Shown: positions 10,995 through 23,145 of the stretch, one piece after another | Numbering within the stretch: position 1 is the first letter of the stretch | Layout of the letters: every line of letters starts with the position of its first letter | Assembly (NCBI GenBank): GCA_022828595.1 | Contig: JAKGHH010000001.1 | Span: 74,706,401 to 74,770,400 of the forward strand | From: Nelumbo lutea | Taxonomy: Eukaryota; Streptophyta; Magnoliopsida; Proteales; Nelumbonaceae | Direction of reading: 5' to 3' | Length of the DNA stretch: 64,000 bases | Program-made: the position numbers and the translations under genes | The notes under the pieces: generated by a model | Seen by the model: the letters and a program-made list of their open reading frames with translations, nothing else | What the model was told of the DNA's origin: nothing | Databases searched by the model: none

Positions 10995-11336
10995 CAATTC
11001 TAATAATTTTCTATAACTAATTAACTAACAATAAATTACTATATTTTGTGATAATTTTCAAAAATTATTTAAGTTGCTATTGATTAGTAGTAATGTTAGA
11101 AAATTAATTATTTACAATAATAATAAATTATTTACTTTTTAAGCCTAAATTGTTTACTGTTAATTAAAGTAAATGTAATTATAGTAAATTATTGTAATTA
11201 TGGTAAATTATATTATTTTTAATTAAAAGTAAACCATTTGTTGTTAATTAATATAAAACTAGGTATGGTCAAAGTCAACCAAATGGTCTAGATCATTGTG
11301 GATAGACGAAAAGGTTTACATGGTCAATGAAACTAA

Positions 11337-11611
11337 GGTCTGTTTGGTTTACAGTTGGAAATGAAATTGGAATGGTCTATTCCCATTGTTTGTTTGGTTA
11401 AGACAGGAATGGAAATGAAAATTGGAATCAACATGGTTGAAATTTCATTCCTAAGGACAGGCTGGGAATGGTCATTTCCTCAAATGAGGGAATGTCATTC
11501 CAGCAGGAATGGGAATGAAATTCCGATTCTACCCAATTAAACAGTTGAAATCGAAATTAATCCATTTCAATTCTGATTCTAAACCCCTATTCCAGCATAT
11601 CAAACAGGCCC
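11337..11611. mobile_element. PIF/Harbinger-type MITE
   Basis: A 275-bp element flanked by TAA on both sides (11334-11336 and 11612-11614). Imperfect TIRs: ggtctgtttggtttac at the left and gggcctgtttgatatg as the reverse complement of the right end. The interior is rich in ggaatgg/gaaatt. Non-coding. Confidence 0.7.
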
Positions 11612-11614
11612 TAA

Positions 11615-12301
11615 GATTGCATAAGAAGGTAATTAACTGCAGCACAGGAAAAGTAGCATCTGGACAGGCAGCCATCCTCCCATATCCTTTGCACTAAATG
11701 TTGGGGAAAACTCACCTTACCATGCAAGGGGTTGCACTTGTGAGATCTGTTAGCAAAACTTAACCTTGCCAGCTGCCAACCTTTACCACCAAATTTATTC
11801 TATTCTTTTTGGCCTATATAGTTTAATTACTGGCACGCTCGCTAAATGTGGATTAGAAAATATTTGAAGACATTGCAAATGCATGAGGGACGGCGTTATG
11901 GCCATCCATGCTGATTCCTCGGGCTTTAATTATTTATTCGAACATAGATTGGGTGGAAAGAACTCTCAGATTGGAATACTTAAATTACATTTTTGTCTCT
12001 TATACAATGAAAATTTTTATTTTCCATGCCATTTATATGAAATCAACACAAATTGGAAGGGGTGTAAAATAAAGTTGCTAAAGTAAAAGGGGGAAATACA
12101 GTCTAAAAGATTTCAGTTAGTTTCATTTTATAAAGAAACAAAGACAGCCTCAAAGAAAATTAAATTCTTGCCTCCAAAATACTCAAGGGTTAATTTGGAT
12201 CCTCAATTAGAACAACATCCGCTGACTTTACCAACTGTGCTAGCTTGGACCTGCGAATCCATAACTGTTACCCACAAACACTATAGCCGCACACGAGTAA
12301 C
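11615..12301. other. Gene-free spacer
   Basis: Only short ORFs with no recognisable domains, plus AT-rich sequence. Nothing supported. Confidence 0.5.
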
Positions 12302-12592
12302 CAGTGTTTTCAGAACCGGACCGAATCGGACAGTTGGACCGGACAAACCGGAAACCGGTTACTTCTGTTTTATCTCAAAACCATCTTTTGGCCAAAATCT
12401 ATTGATTTAGTCAGCAAACCGTTGATCCGGGCTGTCGAATTGTTTGAACTGTCTAATAGTTTTGAATGTTATTCATTTCTTTATTTTTTAATTTTTTAAT
12501 TTTTTATCAGAATGGGCCATTCATTCGGTCTGAACGATCGGACGTTCGACCTAAGAACTAGGTCCCTGAATGGTTCGTTTTTAAAAACCTTG
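12302..12592 (+). mobile_element. hAT-like MITE, copy C
   Basis: A 291-bp relative of 431-718: it starts cagtgttttcagaacc, ends tttttaaaaaccttg, and shares the ttagtcagcaaaccg and atcggacg..ttcgacc blocks. Flanking octamers cgagtaac (12294-12301) and ctagtaat (12593-12600) agree at six of eight positions, a decayed 8-bp target duplication. Confidence 0.7.
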
Positions 12593-12678
12593 CTAGTAAT
12601 ATCTCCCAACAATGATTACATACAAATATAAAAGATGTTTTTAATGTGCCACTATAGTGTGACATTGGTAGGGACGGA

Positions 12679-12990
12679 ATAGGGGTGGCCACGAGTCGAG
12701 TTGCTCATGAGCTTTTCTAACTCGGCTAGGTTCGGTCTAAATCAAGTTTCATGTCGAACTTGAGCCTAATATATAGGCTCGTTTTCTAATCGAGCTGAGC
12801 TTGAGCTTAATAAAGCTCGACTTGTGAGGCTCGTAAGCCTAATCGAGTATGTGTACATAGGGTGTCACCTCAGCTCGACACTTTAGCTATTGAGGGAGAC
12901 CTCGGTTCGGAACCTCGACTACTGAGGGAGAACTCAACAACTGAGGGAGACCTCAACTTGGCACATCTGCAACTAAGGGAGACCTTAGCT
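12679..12990. repeat. hAT-like repeat fragment and short tandem motif
   Basis: Starts taggggtggccacgagtcga, a common hAT-like terminus in plants. It continues with gagctcgag-type text to about 12860, but no right terminus was found. It is followed by four imperfect copies of an actgagggagacctcaac unit (about 12885-12985). Confidence 0.4.
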
Positions 12991-14529
12991 GCTAGGTAAG
13001 ATATCCTAACTATTTTCAGGTCCAAAATGGTGAACGACTATAGTACGTTTTGGGTTGAGATGTGTATAGTTTTTGTGATTTTTGGGTTTGAGGTATGTAT
13101 CGTTTTTTCTCACTTGCGCAAAGGTAACAGTGTTCATATGACATAATGGGGTGTATTCAACACATTATTGGGATGAATATACCATCTTGTGATGGATGGA
13201 TGCTTTGCTCCGAATTTTTGGATGAATACCAAACTTTTGTTTTGCTAATTTTGGCATGAATACAATGTCAAACAGTTGAAAACTGTCCAATTTTCTCAAT
13301 AAACAAATGCAAGAAACTAATTATTTAACATATCATTTCTCAGAAAACAAATATGAAATACAAATCTAAAAAAAAATATTTTCTCATCCCATCCCGATAT
13401 TTCTCATCCCATGCTTTATAGTCTCATCCTTTTTCGGCAATCAAATGTACCATTAGGTTGAATTAGGGTTAAGGCTTAGCCAACCTAATCCAATCCAAAC
13501 CTGACTTAGCTTTATTGTATGCAACGGATATCTATCTATATGTATGATTGTTTATAAGTCTGTCAAAAAATTATAGGTTAGCCAAAATTTTTTCTAGAGT
13601 ATGTAGAAAAAATATGGAATTGAAGAAGTCGGGCTAATCCAAACCCAGACTAATGAGATTCATGGGTGAGGTTAGGTTGTAACCCAGCCCGACTTGCACC
13701 TCTGTCCACGTGTATGGCTTGGCAAATGCGGGTGTCACTTGTGACTTAGGAGTAGTAGGTGCTGCCATGCTATTACCCCGTCAGAGGTCAAAGAGGATAT
13801 TGAGATTGGATTTCCTCCTTACAAATTTGATACTCACGCACCCTCCTCTCAACACTTACAGCTGTGCAATATTGGAAATATCTTTATATTTTATATTTTC
13901 AGATATTTCTAATATAAGACCAATTTTGTGAGTGGAAAATCTGGATTGGAGGATGTTAGACAAATAGACAGATTGGTTAACTATAAGGTACGCCACAATG
14001 GATCCACCTCTCTTCCACTTGGCCCTTGTCAGTTTACAACTGGCGGTGTATATGCCATATTATTATGTTAGACGCATGGGTCTAGAAAAGTTGCATCAAT
14101 CCAAATCGGATTTGGTGTCCACACCATTTTCACAGCCTTTTTCAGTTATGTGTTAGAAATGTCTGTCGGTATGAACAAAATTTTGCAAGGACAGAATCCA
14201 CCCTCGCATCAATTTTCCTCTATCAATACTTTGGCACTTGCAAATCATCGTCAGAAGTCAGAAGATATATTAGGGGTCTGTTTGGCATTGTTGCCGTTTC
14301 CTAGAGTAATGACGCCGCATCAGAAAAAATGGTGCTCCAGGAAATGGGCATTTGTTTAAAACCGTTTTCCTATAAAAAATGGGCTCCAAGCCATGCCTTG
14401 GAAATTAGGAAGCCATGGCTTGGAGCAAGGCCAAATTTGGCATTTCTTGGAGCTGTAGCTCGTTGCTACCAACAGGACAGTGATGTGGCATTGGATAATG
14501 GGTACTAGTACTGAAAACGTTTCTTGGTC
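12991..14529. other. Gene-free stretch with repeat fragments
   Basis: No coding feature supported. The 13445-13705 part resembles a plant repeat (blocks of ccaacctaatccaatcc and cagcccgacttgcacct). Around 14275 a ggggtctgtttggcattg start looks like a MITE end, without a convincing partner. Confidence 0.35.
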
Positions 14530-15288
14530 TGGTGAGGGGCATTTTGGTCAACCTAATTAATGGTGGACACGTGGACGTTGTCAACAACACAGCGTTCCAC
14601 TCAGCAAGACAGCTTGCCAGCTTAACACGTGGCAACCAACATTAGGTACATGGCCGAACTAGAGCAAGCTCAGCCCACAATGTCTATCATAGCAAAACAG
14701 CTCGCCAAAGTAACACGTGGCAGTCAATATCTGGTACACGGTCAAACTAGGGCAAGCTCAATCCTCCGACAGCCCCAGCTCACCCGAAACAGTCCCAAAG
14801 GCAATGCCCGCATAAGTGTTGTAACCGCAACACAGGGAGCCATCCACCGAGTTGACTGCCTCAAGACCAGCAGGCGACCTGTAACCGCTGCACGGATCTA
14901 GCAATCAACTGACCAGTACACCCCAGAATTTAGGAAACAACTCCGTACAAGGCTCAGAGATGTTACCCCATAGCACCTGAACCTGAGGCGGCTATAAAAA
15001 GACCTCAAGACCACTTCAAAAAGGTATGCGCACATAATCTCTCACTCTCTCCCAATTTCTCTGATTGAACTACTTACTGACTTAAGTATCAGAGTGTATT
15101 CCTAGGTAAAATTTACCCAGACAGTCTAACATCTCTTTCATTTTAGTATATCCCAACTCGGACCCTCAGCTTGGCTTTGCAGCTCGGCTCACCGTAGATT
15201 GAACCCGGTCTGAGCTACCTCATCAGACACGTGGGAGTGAATAGATTCCGTGCTTCATCTATTGGTGGGCATATTTTGTGCCTCATCA
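14530..15288 (+). repeat. Tat element 5' LTR
   Basis: A 759-bp LTR from tggtgaggggcattttgg to cctcatca, immediately followed by a gypsy primer site. It contains a TATA box (tataaaaa, 14993-15000) and internal repeated phrases such as cgccaaagtaacacgtggca. The partner at 24550 matches only up to position 15028. Confidence 0.9.
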
Positions 15289-15290
15289 AT

Positions 15291-15307
15291 TGGCGTTGTC
15301 TATGGGA
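15291..15307 (+). other. Primer-binding site of the Tat element
   Basis: tggcgttgtctatggga, a degraded form of the tggcgccgttgccgggga-like primer site common in plant gypsy elements, begins two bases after the LTR end. Confidence 0.7.
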
Positions 15308-15384
15308 TACGTAGCAAAAAGCATGTGTTTCCTTTCATTCATCTCTTTATCCCTCTCATTTTACTCAAAAAAAAAAACCTTTCA

Positions 15385-16867
15385 ATGGCATCTTCAGGAA
15401 ATCCTTCTACCAATAACTTCAATGAACAGATCCCAACCATCACCATTGGCCAAATCGACATTTCTCTGCCACAAGCAGAGAACGTGAATAGGCCCCCCCA
15501 TCTAAGGAACTAGTAGCACCCCTCACGACAATGGATGTGCGACAGTTTAATGACCTAGTATGGTGTGCCAATAGCATGACTGAACAAATGCGATCATGGG
15601 AGAACAGGTTTGTGTTTATCACTGGACAATAGCAGCAACCATCCCAGCAACATCAACAACAGTCTCAGCAGTCACTTCATCAGTAGTCTCAACAACTTCA
15701 CTAGCAACCTCAGCAGCGGTGTCAACCATAGCATCTGGTGATGTCTGGACAACCAACACCAAAGGACAGTCAGCCTCATAACAACCAACAACCCCCACAA
15801 TCCAATTTGAATCAAGAAGGTTTACCCCAATCACAAGTGCGTAGCCAAATCCATGCACCAAACAGAGAAGATACTACAACCCCGGATGAGCAAGGACCAG
15901 AAGAGGGCCAAGTGGAGGCCTCTGCTGAATCTAATGCAGCTAGCTCTGCTGAAGGCACCAGAGAAAAGAAAAGAACGCACCGCATAGGAAGGAAGATACA
16001 ACTCGCTCGAGCAAGGGGCGAGGCTCGTCTGGAAGAAGGTAGTATGACAATAAGAAGAATAATATCTTATCAGAACAACCTGACTTGAATAGGGATACCC
16101 CTCTCGCACTGGAAACCCTCAGAGCTTCACGCCCTAAAAACTTTCGGGCACCCACCTTGGAGTACTACCAAGGGAAATCAGACATGATAGAACATGCTAA
16201 TAGCTTTCAAGCTCTAATGCTCCTTCATGGAGCAAATGGCGCTAGTATGTGTATAGCGTTCCCCACTACCTTAAAAGAAGAAGCCTGGCTATGGTATTCG
16301 GGAATGGCCCTAGGATCCATAAAAAACTGGGACCAATTCGCCTACTCTTCATCAACCAATTTATTACAAGCACGCCACATTCAAAATCAGCTACGTGCCT
16401 GTTTAACATAGTCCAGAAGCCCAACGAACCGCTTAGAGAATACATCCGACGCTTCAACATGGAACAGTTGTAGATTCTTGATTTAAATCCCTCTGTATAG
16501 TTGATAGCATCCAAAAAGGGTATCAAACATCGCAAGCTAAAATGGGAATTAGAACTCCACCCTCCCGCTACCATGGAAAGGTTCCTCATGGTTGCCCATG
16601 AATTCATTAGGGCAGAAGAACCACTAGGAGCAAATACCGAAATATTAGGAAAAAGGAAGCGGACAGATGAAGAGGCAAGAACGAGTTGAACCAGGCGAAG
16701 GAGTAGGTCACCTCGTAAAAGCAGATCCCCAAGGAGAAGGCGTAGCAGCTTGCCACGTCGAAAAAGTAGATCGCCAAATAGAAGAGCAAGGCGACGACCA
16801 GGAACACCATTCGCATACAACAGGGTGTTTACACCATTGAAAACTCGCAGAAAGGAGATTCTCATGC
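15385..16867 (+). pseudogene. Tat element gag remnant
   Basis: ATG 15385 opens MASSGNPSTNN. The frame ends at 15511 and is followed by a Gln-rich stretch in which several CAG codons appear as TAG. The retrotransposon gag core is at about 16130-16470 (FRAPTLEYYQGKSD, EEAWLWYSGM, then PNEPLREYIRRFN in a shifted frame). An Arg/Ser-rich basic tail lies near 16690-16800. The frame is broken at least four times. It would have encoded the capsid/nucleocapsid protein that packages element RNA. Confidence 0.8.
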
Positions 16868-17165
16868 ATATTCAGTCTAATGATTATGTGAAATGACCTT
16901 CAAAGATGTGGGGGACCCCAGCACTAGAAACCCGAACAAGTACTACCATTTCCACAAGGACTTTGGACACGATACTGAGAACTATTGGAACTTGAAGAAT
17001 GAAATTGAGGACCTCATTATGTGAGGTTACTTGAAATGTTTCATTAAGGAGGAGCAGACTCAAGAAGTGGAAGCTAATAGGGAAGCACCATAGAGCAGTA
17101 GGCAGTAGGAACCACCTGCCAAAAACCAACAAGCACTAGAGAGACAGGTTAGAGGAACTATTAAC

Positions 17166-19111
17166 GTGATCACATGGGGCTCGATTATAGCAGGATGCAC
17201 CTCATTTGTTGGGAGGAACGCAGTATGCAAATTGGAACAGGAAGATAACCAGCCACACAAATGCCCCCGAACAAGAGAAGTCATTTATTTCACTGAAGAT
17301 GACATGCGAGGAATCCAATACCCTCATGGCAATGCTTTGGTGGTAAAATTGATCATCAATGATTTCAAGGTAAAAAGGATTTTGGTAGATTCAGGTACTT
17401 TAGCTGACATCTTGTTCGCCAAACCCTTCAAAAGAATGGAGCTGAGTAAAACCGACCCGTAGCCCGTTGATATACTACTGGTAGGATTCAACGGGGAAGT
17501 AATTTGCCCGATTGGCAAGATTAGGCTACCGATTGAAGTAGGCTCCCCCCACACACAGAGCTCGCCTAGAACATGATTTTCTAGTAGTAGTAGCTTCATT
17601 GCCTTACAATGTGATCTTGGGAGACCAATTCTACATGCATTGCGAGCTGTAGTATCCACCTTCCACCTAGCATTGAAATTTCCATTGGACACAAGGGTGG
17701 GAGTGCTACGCGATGATCAGCTAGAGTCTCGGAAATGCTACGTAGCCTCGCTGAAAGCCAAAGTAAAATGATAGTTGACATGGACTTGGATCCTCCACTA
17801 GAAAACACTGAAGAAAAAGCTCGCCCGATCGATGATACAATAGTAGTGCAAGTCTCCAAAACCGACCCTGAGAAAGTACTACAGATAGGAGCCCACCTGA
17901 AAGATCCTCTATGATCTGAATTGGTAAGCTTTTTATTAAAAAATCTAGATGTTTTCGCTTAGTCGACTGCTGAAATGCCTGGTATAGACCCCAATCTAAT
18001 AACTCATAAACTTAATGTGAATCCTACAACCAGACTAGTCCGACAAAGAAAGAGAAACCTTGCCCCAGAAAGGTGGTACGTAGTAAATGAAGAAGTGGGG
18101 AAGCTGCTAGCTGTGAACTTCATAGAGGAATTCCAGTACCCAAGCTGGGTGGCGAACCTAGTCTTGGTGAAAAAAGCAAACAGCAAGTGGCGGATGTGTA
18201 TAGATTTTATGGACCTAAACCATGCCTTCCCAAAAGACATATTCCCCTTACCCAGCATAGATCGCTTGGTAGACACAACCTTAGGATTCGAACTTCTCGG
18301 CTTTATGGATGCCTATTCAGGCTACAATCAGATCTTGGTGGACACTAAAGATCGAGAGAAGACCACGTTTACCACTGTGACAGGCCTGTATTGTTACAAG
18401 GTCATACCATTCGGTTTCAAAAATGCTGGAGCGACCTACCAGTGATTAGTGAATTTTGTTTTTTTAAAGTTAATTGGCAATAAAGTTGAGTGCTATGTTG
18501 ACGATATGGTTGTAAAAACTCTATTTTCAAAAGAATTAGTTTCTGATTTAAATCTTGTATTTGAAGTTTTGCAAAAACACAACCTAAAGTTAAACCTAAA
18601 CAAGTGTGCTTTCGGTGTGACCTCAGGAAAGTTCCTGGGCTACATTGTTAGCCAGCGAAGCATAGAGGCTAACCTGAAAAAAATCCAAGCGATCTTAGAC
18701 ACGAAACCACCCAGGACGGTTAAGAAGACTCAAAGATTAATACAAATAGCGGCCTTGAACCCGTTTATGTCCAAATTGGTTGGGAGGTGTCTTCCCTTCT
18801 TCAAAGCTATAAAAAAGAACTAGGCCTTTGAATGGATCGAGGAATGCCAACTCACCTTCGACGAACCAAAGTAATAGCTCAGCTTGCCCCCTTTGTTGAC
18901 CAAGCCGAAGGTGGGAGATGAGATCAAACTCTTCCTCTCTTCAAGTGATGAAGTGGTAAGCTCAGTCCTTGTCAGAGAGGTAGACAAAACACAATTGCTA
19001 GTATACTATGTTAGCAAAGTACTCTATGCCACTGAAGTAGGGTATCCAAACATTGAGGAGCTTGCCTTCGCCTTGGTATTAACCACCCGAAAGCTGAGAT
19101 CCTACTTCTAG
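17166..19111 (+). pseudogene. Tat element protease, RT and RNase H remnant
   Basis: Aspartic protease: the LVDSGTLADIL segment near 17386. RT: from 17975, with NLAPERW, WRMCIDFMDLNHAFPKD, then FMDAYSGYNQI and a stop after GATYQ (18443-18445). It continues with YVDD at 18494-18505 and the connection domain FLGYIVSQR. RNase H: about 18884-19111 (DEVVSSVLVRE, VYYVSK-like LVYYVSKVLY), ending in TAG after RSYF. Motif order is standard for Ty3/gypsy pol. Stops at 17460, 18443 and 19109 sit where Gln, Arg or Trp codons are expected, consistent with C-to-T decay. Confidence 0.88.
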
Positions 19112-19612
19112 GCACACTCCATAGTGGTGCTAACAGATCAACCATTGAAGCAAATTCTCCTGAAACCTGAGATCTCGGGAAGACTCACCAAATGGGCAAT
19201 CGAGCTAAGTGAATATGATATCCGGTTTGAGTTGTGCATAACAATTAAAGCGCAAGTCCTAGTAGATTTCATTACCGAGTGTACCTTCAACTCACTGTTA
19301 CCCGAACAAATGGTGCTAGCAACAAAAGCTTTATCCAGCGCGGTGCCCCCACCTCGCGAGATAGCAATCTGGGAGGAGGAGCCTTGGATACTTCAGATAT
19401 ATGGGTCATCTCACCGGGGTGGAAGCAGAGCTGGGTTAATACTATATGGATATTGCAGAACAAAGCTGGAATATCCGCTCTGGTTTCTACTCTAAGCATC
19501 AAACAACAAAGCTGAATATGAGGCCCTGCTAGCAGGATTGGCATTAGCAATGGAAATAGGAGCTAAACACATAGTCATATGCAACGACTCTTAGCTCCTC
19601 AAAACTCCATGA
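19112..19612 (+). pseudogene. Second (archaeal-type) RNase H domain of the Tat element
   Basis: After the primary RNase H, the sequence keeps DQPLKQILLKPEISGRLTKW and then VLVDFITE. A second RNase H-like domain follows: IYGSSHRGGSRAG in place of the usual DGS..GSGAG start, and NNKAEYEALLAGLALA near 19500-19550. A duplicated RNase H of this kind is a hallmark of plant Tat elements. The first catalytic Asp is not visible (YGSS), and the frame shifts near 19495. Confidence 0.75.
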
Positions 19613-19854
19613 CGGCATATCTCACTAAAGTTAGAGGACTCCTACCACTTTTTGAATCATGGTATCTCTAACAAGTTCCGAGATCGAAAAACACGGAGGC
19701 TGATGCCCTCTCCAAATTAGCGAGCATGATTGACTCGACAAAACAAACCATCTATATAGAAGAATTACCATGACCTTTGATAGAAAAGGCATGAGAGGAG
19801 CTCACCAACATCACTACCGCCGAGCCGAGCTAAATTGATCCACTCTACGATTAC

Positions 19855-21017
19855 TTGAAACACAACATGCTACCAACAGAAAGAAATGCATCTCGACGAA
19901 TAGAGCGACAGGCAGACCACTATGTGATAGTTGGCGAGGTACTCTACAGGAGATCCTTCATGATGCCCTACTTACAATGCCTAAGACGAGCTGAGGCAAA
20001 TCAAGTTCTATGCAAGATCCATGAAGGCCTCTGTGGAAGGCACCTAGGGAGTAGGGCCCTCACCTAGAAAGCCTTGTGACAAGGATACTATTGGCCCACC
20101 ATGAAAGCAGACACAATCGGGCATGTCTAGTAGTGCGATAAGTACCAACAACATGTGAACATCCTACATCAACCAGCTGTTGACCTAAGATACTTGATCA
20201 GCCCGTGGCCATTTGCGTAATGGGACATACATCTACTGGGGCCCTTCCTACTAACCTAGGGACAGAAAAAGTTTTTGGTGGTAGCTGCTATTATTTCACT
20301 AAGTGGGTGGAAGTAGAACCCTTAGTGACAATAACAGCTTACAACGTCCAAAATTTTTTCTGGTGAAGTGTAGTGTGCAGGTTTGGCCTACCAAGAGTAT
20401 TAATCTTTGACAACAGAAAATAGATTGAAGACATTAAATTTCAAGATTGGTGTGATCAAATGGGAATAAGGCAGAGATTCACATCGGTAGCGCATCCCCA
20501 AGCTAATGGGCAAGCCGAGGTCACCAACAGAGCAATACAACGAGGATTCAAGGTTCGATTATCTTGGGCCAAAGGTTTGTGGGTGGACGAGCTACCCAGC
20601 GTACTATGGGGCTACAAGACCACTGCCAAAACAACAACTGGTGAAACGCCCTTCAACCTAACTTATGGAACCGAAGTTGTGATACCGATAGAAATAGAAA
20701 TTCCAACCTTGCGGTCTGAAGTGTATGTTAAGGAATCAAATGAAGAAGAACTGCGAGCTAACCTTGACATACTAGAAAAAACCATAGAACTTGCTCACAT
20801 TCGGATTGTAGCATGTCAACAACATGTTGCGCAATACTATAACGCTAAAGTTAGGAAACGTAATTTTAGGGTTGGGTCATCTGAGCTCCGGCCTCTACAA
20901 GATCCATCTCGAAGATTTGCTACATATCCGCCGGAAGAAGAATGCCCTTGCCAATCTGAAGTGCTACCCAGGCATCGCTTAACCGATCAATTACCTTTAC
21001 ATCGGGAATACTATTAG
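19855..21017 (+). pseudogene. Tat element integrase remnant
   Basis: The zinc-binding part is at about 19960-20070 (AEANQVLCKIHEGLCGRH). The middle, carrying the first catalytic residues, is riddled with stops (20080-20440). The last third is open: VAHPQANGQAEVTNR (around the catalytic Glu) and WVDELPSVLWGYKTT, then TPFNLTYGTE, ending at 21017. This is the usual Ty3/gypsy core and C-terminal arrangement. Nonfunctional. Confidence 0.87.
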
Positions 21018-21118
21018 ACAGTTTTGTATGCCCTTAGCTCCAATCAGTTTGATGTACTTATGACGTTTATTGTAAATGAATAAAGTGCATATTTGATTCA
21101 TGTTATGTGGTGTATTTC

Positions 21119-22860
21119 TGTATAATACCCTTAAAACTGGACACTTATGAGACTTGTGTTGGTTTAGAACATTCACAGCCAGTGGGCCAGTCTGGGGAGA
21201 CCTATCCTGATAAGGTTGACGTTGATGTGCTGCCAAGTCGGTTGGGGTGGCCTATCTCTGCCACTAGGCTGAGACCCAAGGTACATGCAGTGTGGGATCA
21301 GCTTGAGACTTTGAACTGGACCAGAATTTTAGTATAGCCCTGAAGCTTGGCGATTAGTGGGCAAAACCGGAATGTTACACTTGACCCCTAGACTCGATTA
21401 TGGTACTGCACTAGGTGGCGGATTGGGCCATTTTTGATATTCCAATCAGTGAGACCCTTAAAGGGGGTCAAAACCTGGGTATGTTGAGATGGTTCATGAA
21501 CCCATCTGAGTGGGTGATCATAGTGACATGATCAACCCCTTTGTCGGACAAAGGTAATGATCGGGGAAATGCACTATCTCTGATGGAAACCAAAACTGCT
21601 GGCAATTGATTTCAATCGTTGAAATTGTGTTTTGAAAAATATATTTATGCGATATAATATATGTTATAGGTTTCCGAAATTGTTTACAAAAGGTTTTAAT
21701 CCCCGGGGTCCATGTAAGAGGAGAGTGCAACACTGTACCTTGTAGTCAGAAGAGAGGTCCTCTCTTGTCGGGTAGTGTTTGATTATTATGGGCTGAGAGG
21801 TCAAATGTAAGGCCATTAAGGGTTAAACCTGATGGGATAATCTTACATCTGCCCACAGCCCTTGGGTGTTACAAGGTGGCTTGGCCCAAGATCCACTTAG
21901 TGTAAGTGTTGGGCCCATAGAGTTCATATGATGGGCTCAAGGGGTTCACTAGGCTTTCAGGGAATTCAGTTAGGCCTTGTGACAGAGGCTGGGTTGAACC
22001 CTTGTGGCTGATGTGTAGATCAACGTTTGGGTCCCACGCCATACAGAGAAAGCCCAACTAGGCAGCAATTTGGAAGGCTTAAGTGAGCACATACACTTAA
22101 TGAGCCAAAAGCCCCATACGAGCTGGGCTAATTAGATTGGCTTGAATGGGGCGAATCTGAGGTATGGACTAACCTTAAAGGATAAGAGAAAGTCCCTATC
22201 CACTCAGTAAGAGTCTAGATTTGAATATGATTCAAAACAGGAAACTCCTAATCAAATTAGGAGGGCTGATCATGATCTGCAAATTAGATAAGGACTCTAC
22301 CTTATCACTTAAAGGGATCAACCTCTCCTAATAGGATTAGGAGCTGATCCATTTAGGATTATATAAGGAGAAGGGGGTGGCAGCCTATAAAACAATCTTA
22401 TCTCATATATAGATACAACACAGAAGAGAGAAATCAGCATACAGTGAGACTGTGCCAATTTCTCCCTGCTGCCTCCTTGCTGTCGCCGCCTTTAGCAGTT
22501 CATCTCCACTCACGTGGGAGTCATCAAGAAGCGTTCTTGATTTCAGTTCTTTGTGAAAGAATTGAAAAGAAGTTGTGCTCACCTGCCATCCAATGGGTTC
22601 TTGTGAAGGATCCAGTTCTTGTGAAGAACGTTGCTGATTCTGCTCCGTCCTACACTGCGCCATCTTCAGTGGGAGTAGTTTTTTGTGACTTTTCTGGGCG
22701 TGAACACCTTCATTGGAGGATACTAATTACCCGTATTAGGTAGTTCCCTCTCCTACTATTTTGTTCAGATCTGGTTCGGTTCTTGATTCAAGATTGATCA
22801 TTGAAAATCAGTTTTCTAAAATAGGGAATGCGATTCCCAATTGTAGGAAGGAAAGAAATT
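21119..22860. mobile_element. Probable nested non-coding insertion or solo LTR
   Basis: A block unlike Tat coding sequence, between integrase and the antisense ORF. It begins tgtataataccctt and contains TATA-like signals (tatataagg near 22362, cctataaaac near 22385). A candidate LTR end is at 22457 (tgtgcca), followed by atttc, which also precedes the start (21114-21118). That 5-mer match could be chance. The promoter-like text continues to about 22860, so the right border is unresolved. Confidence 0.35.
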
Positions 22861-23145
22861 TTTGAAATTTGCCCATTCTATTCCGCTTTATCCAGGCGTC
22901 CATACGATGGATCTTTCCATTCCTTCAAATACTGGGAACAAAAGGAGGGCCGTTGGAAAGGAGGGAACCTGCCTTTCGCATAGGATCAGAAGAATCTTGC
23001 TCAGTAAGCATCGGATCCCCCTCTCCTTCTAGGTCGACAATAGGAGGAGTCCCCGAAGAAGAATTTCCACCCCTCGACAGCCTGCGCTCAACTCGACACT
23101 TCCTGCGGGAGGACCTTCACTCGACATTAGCAAACATCATCGAAG

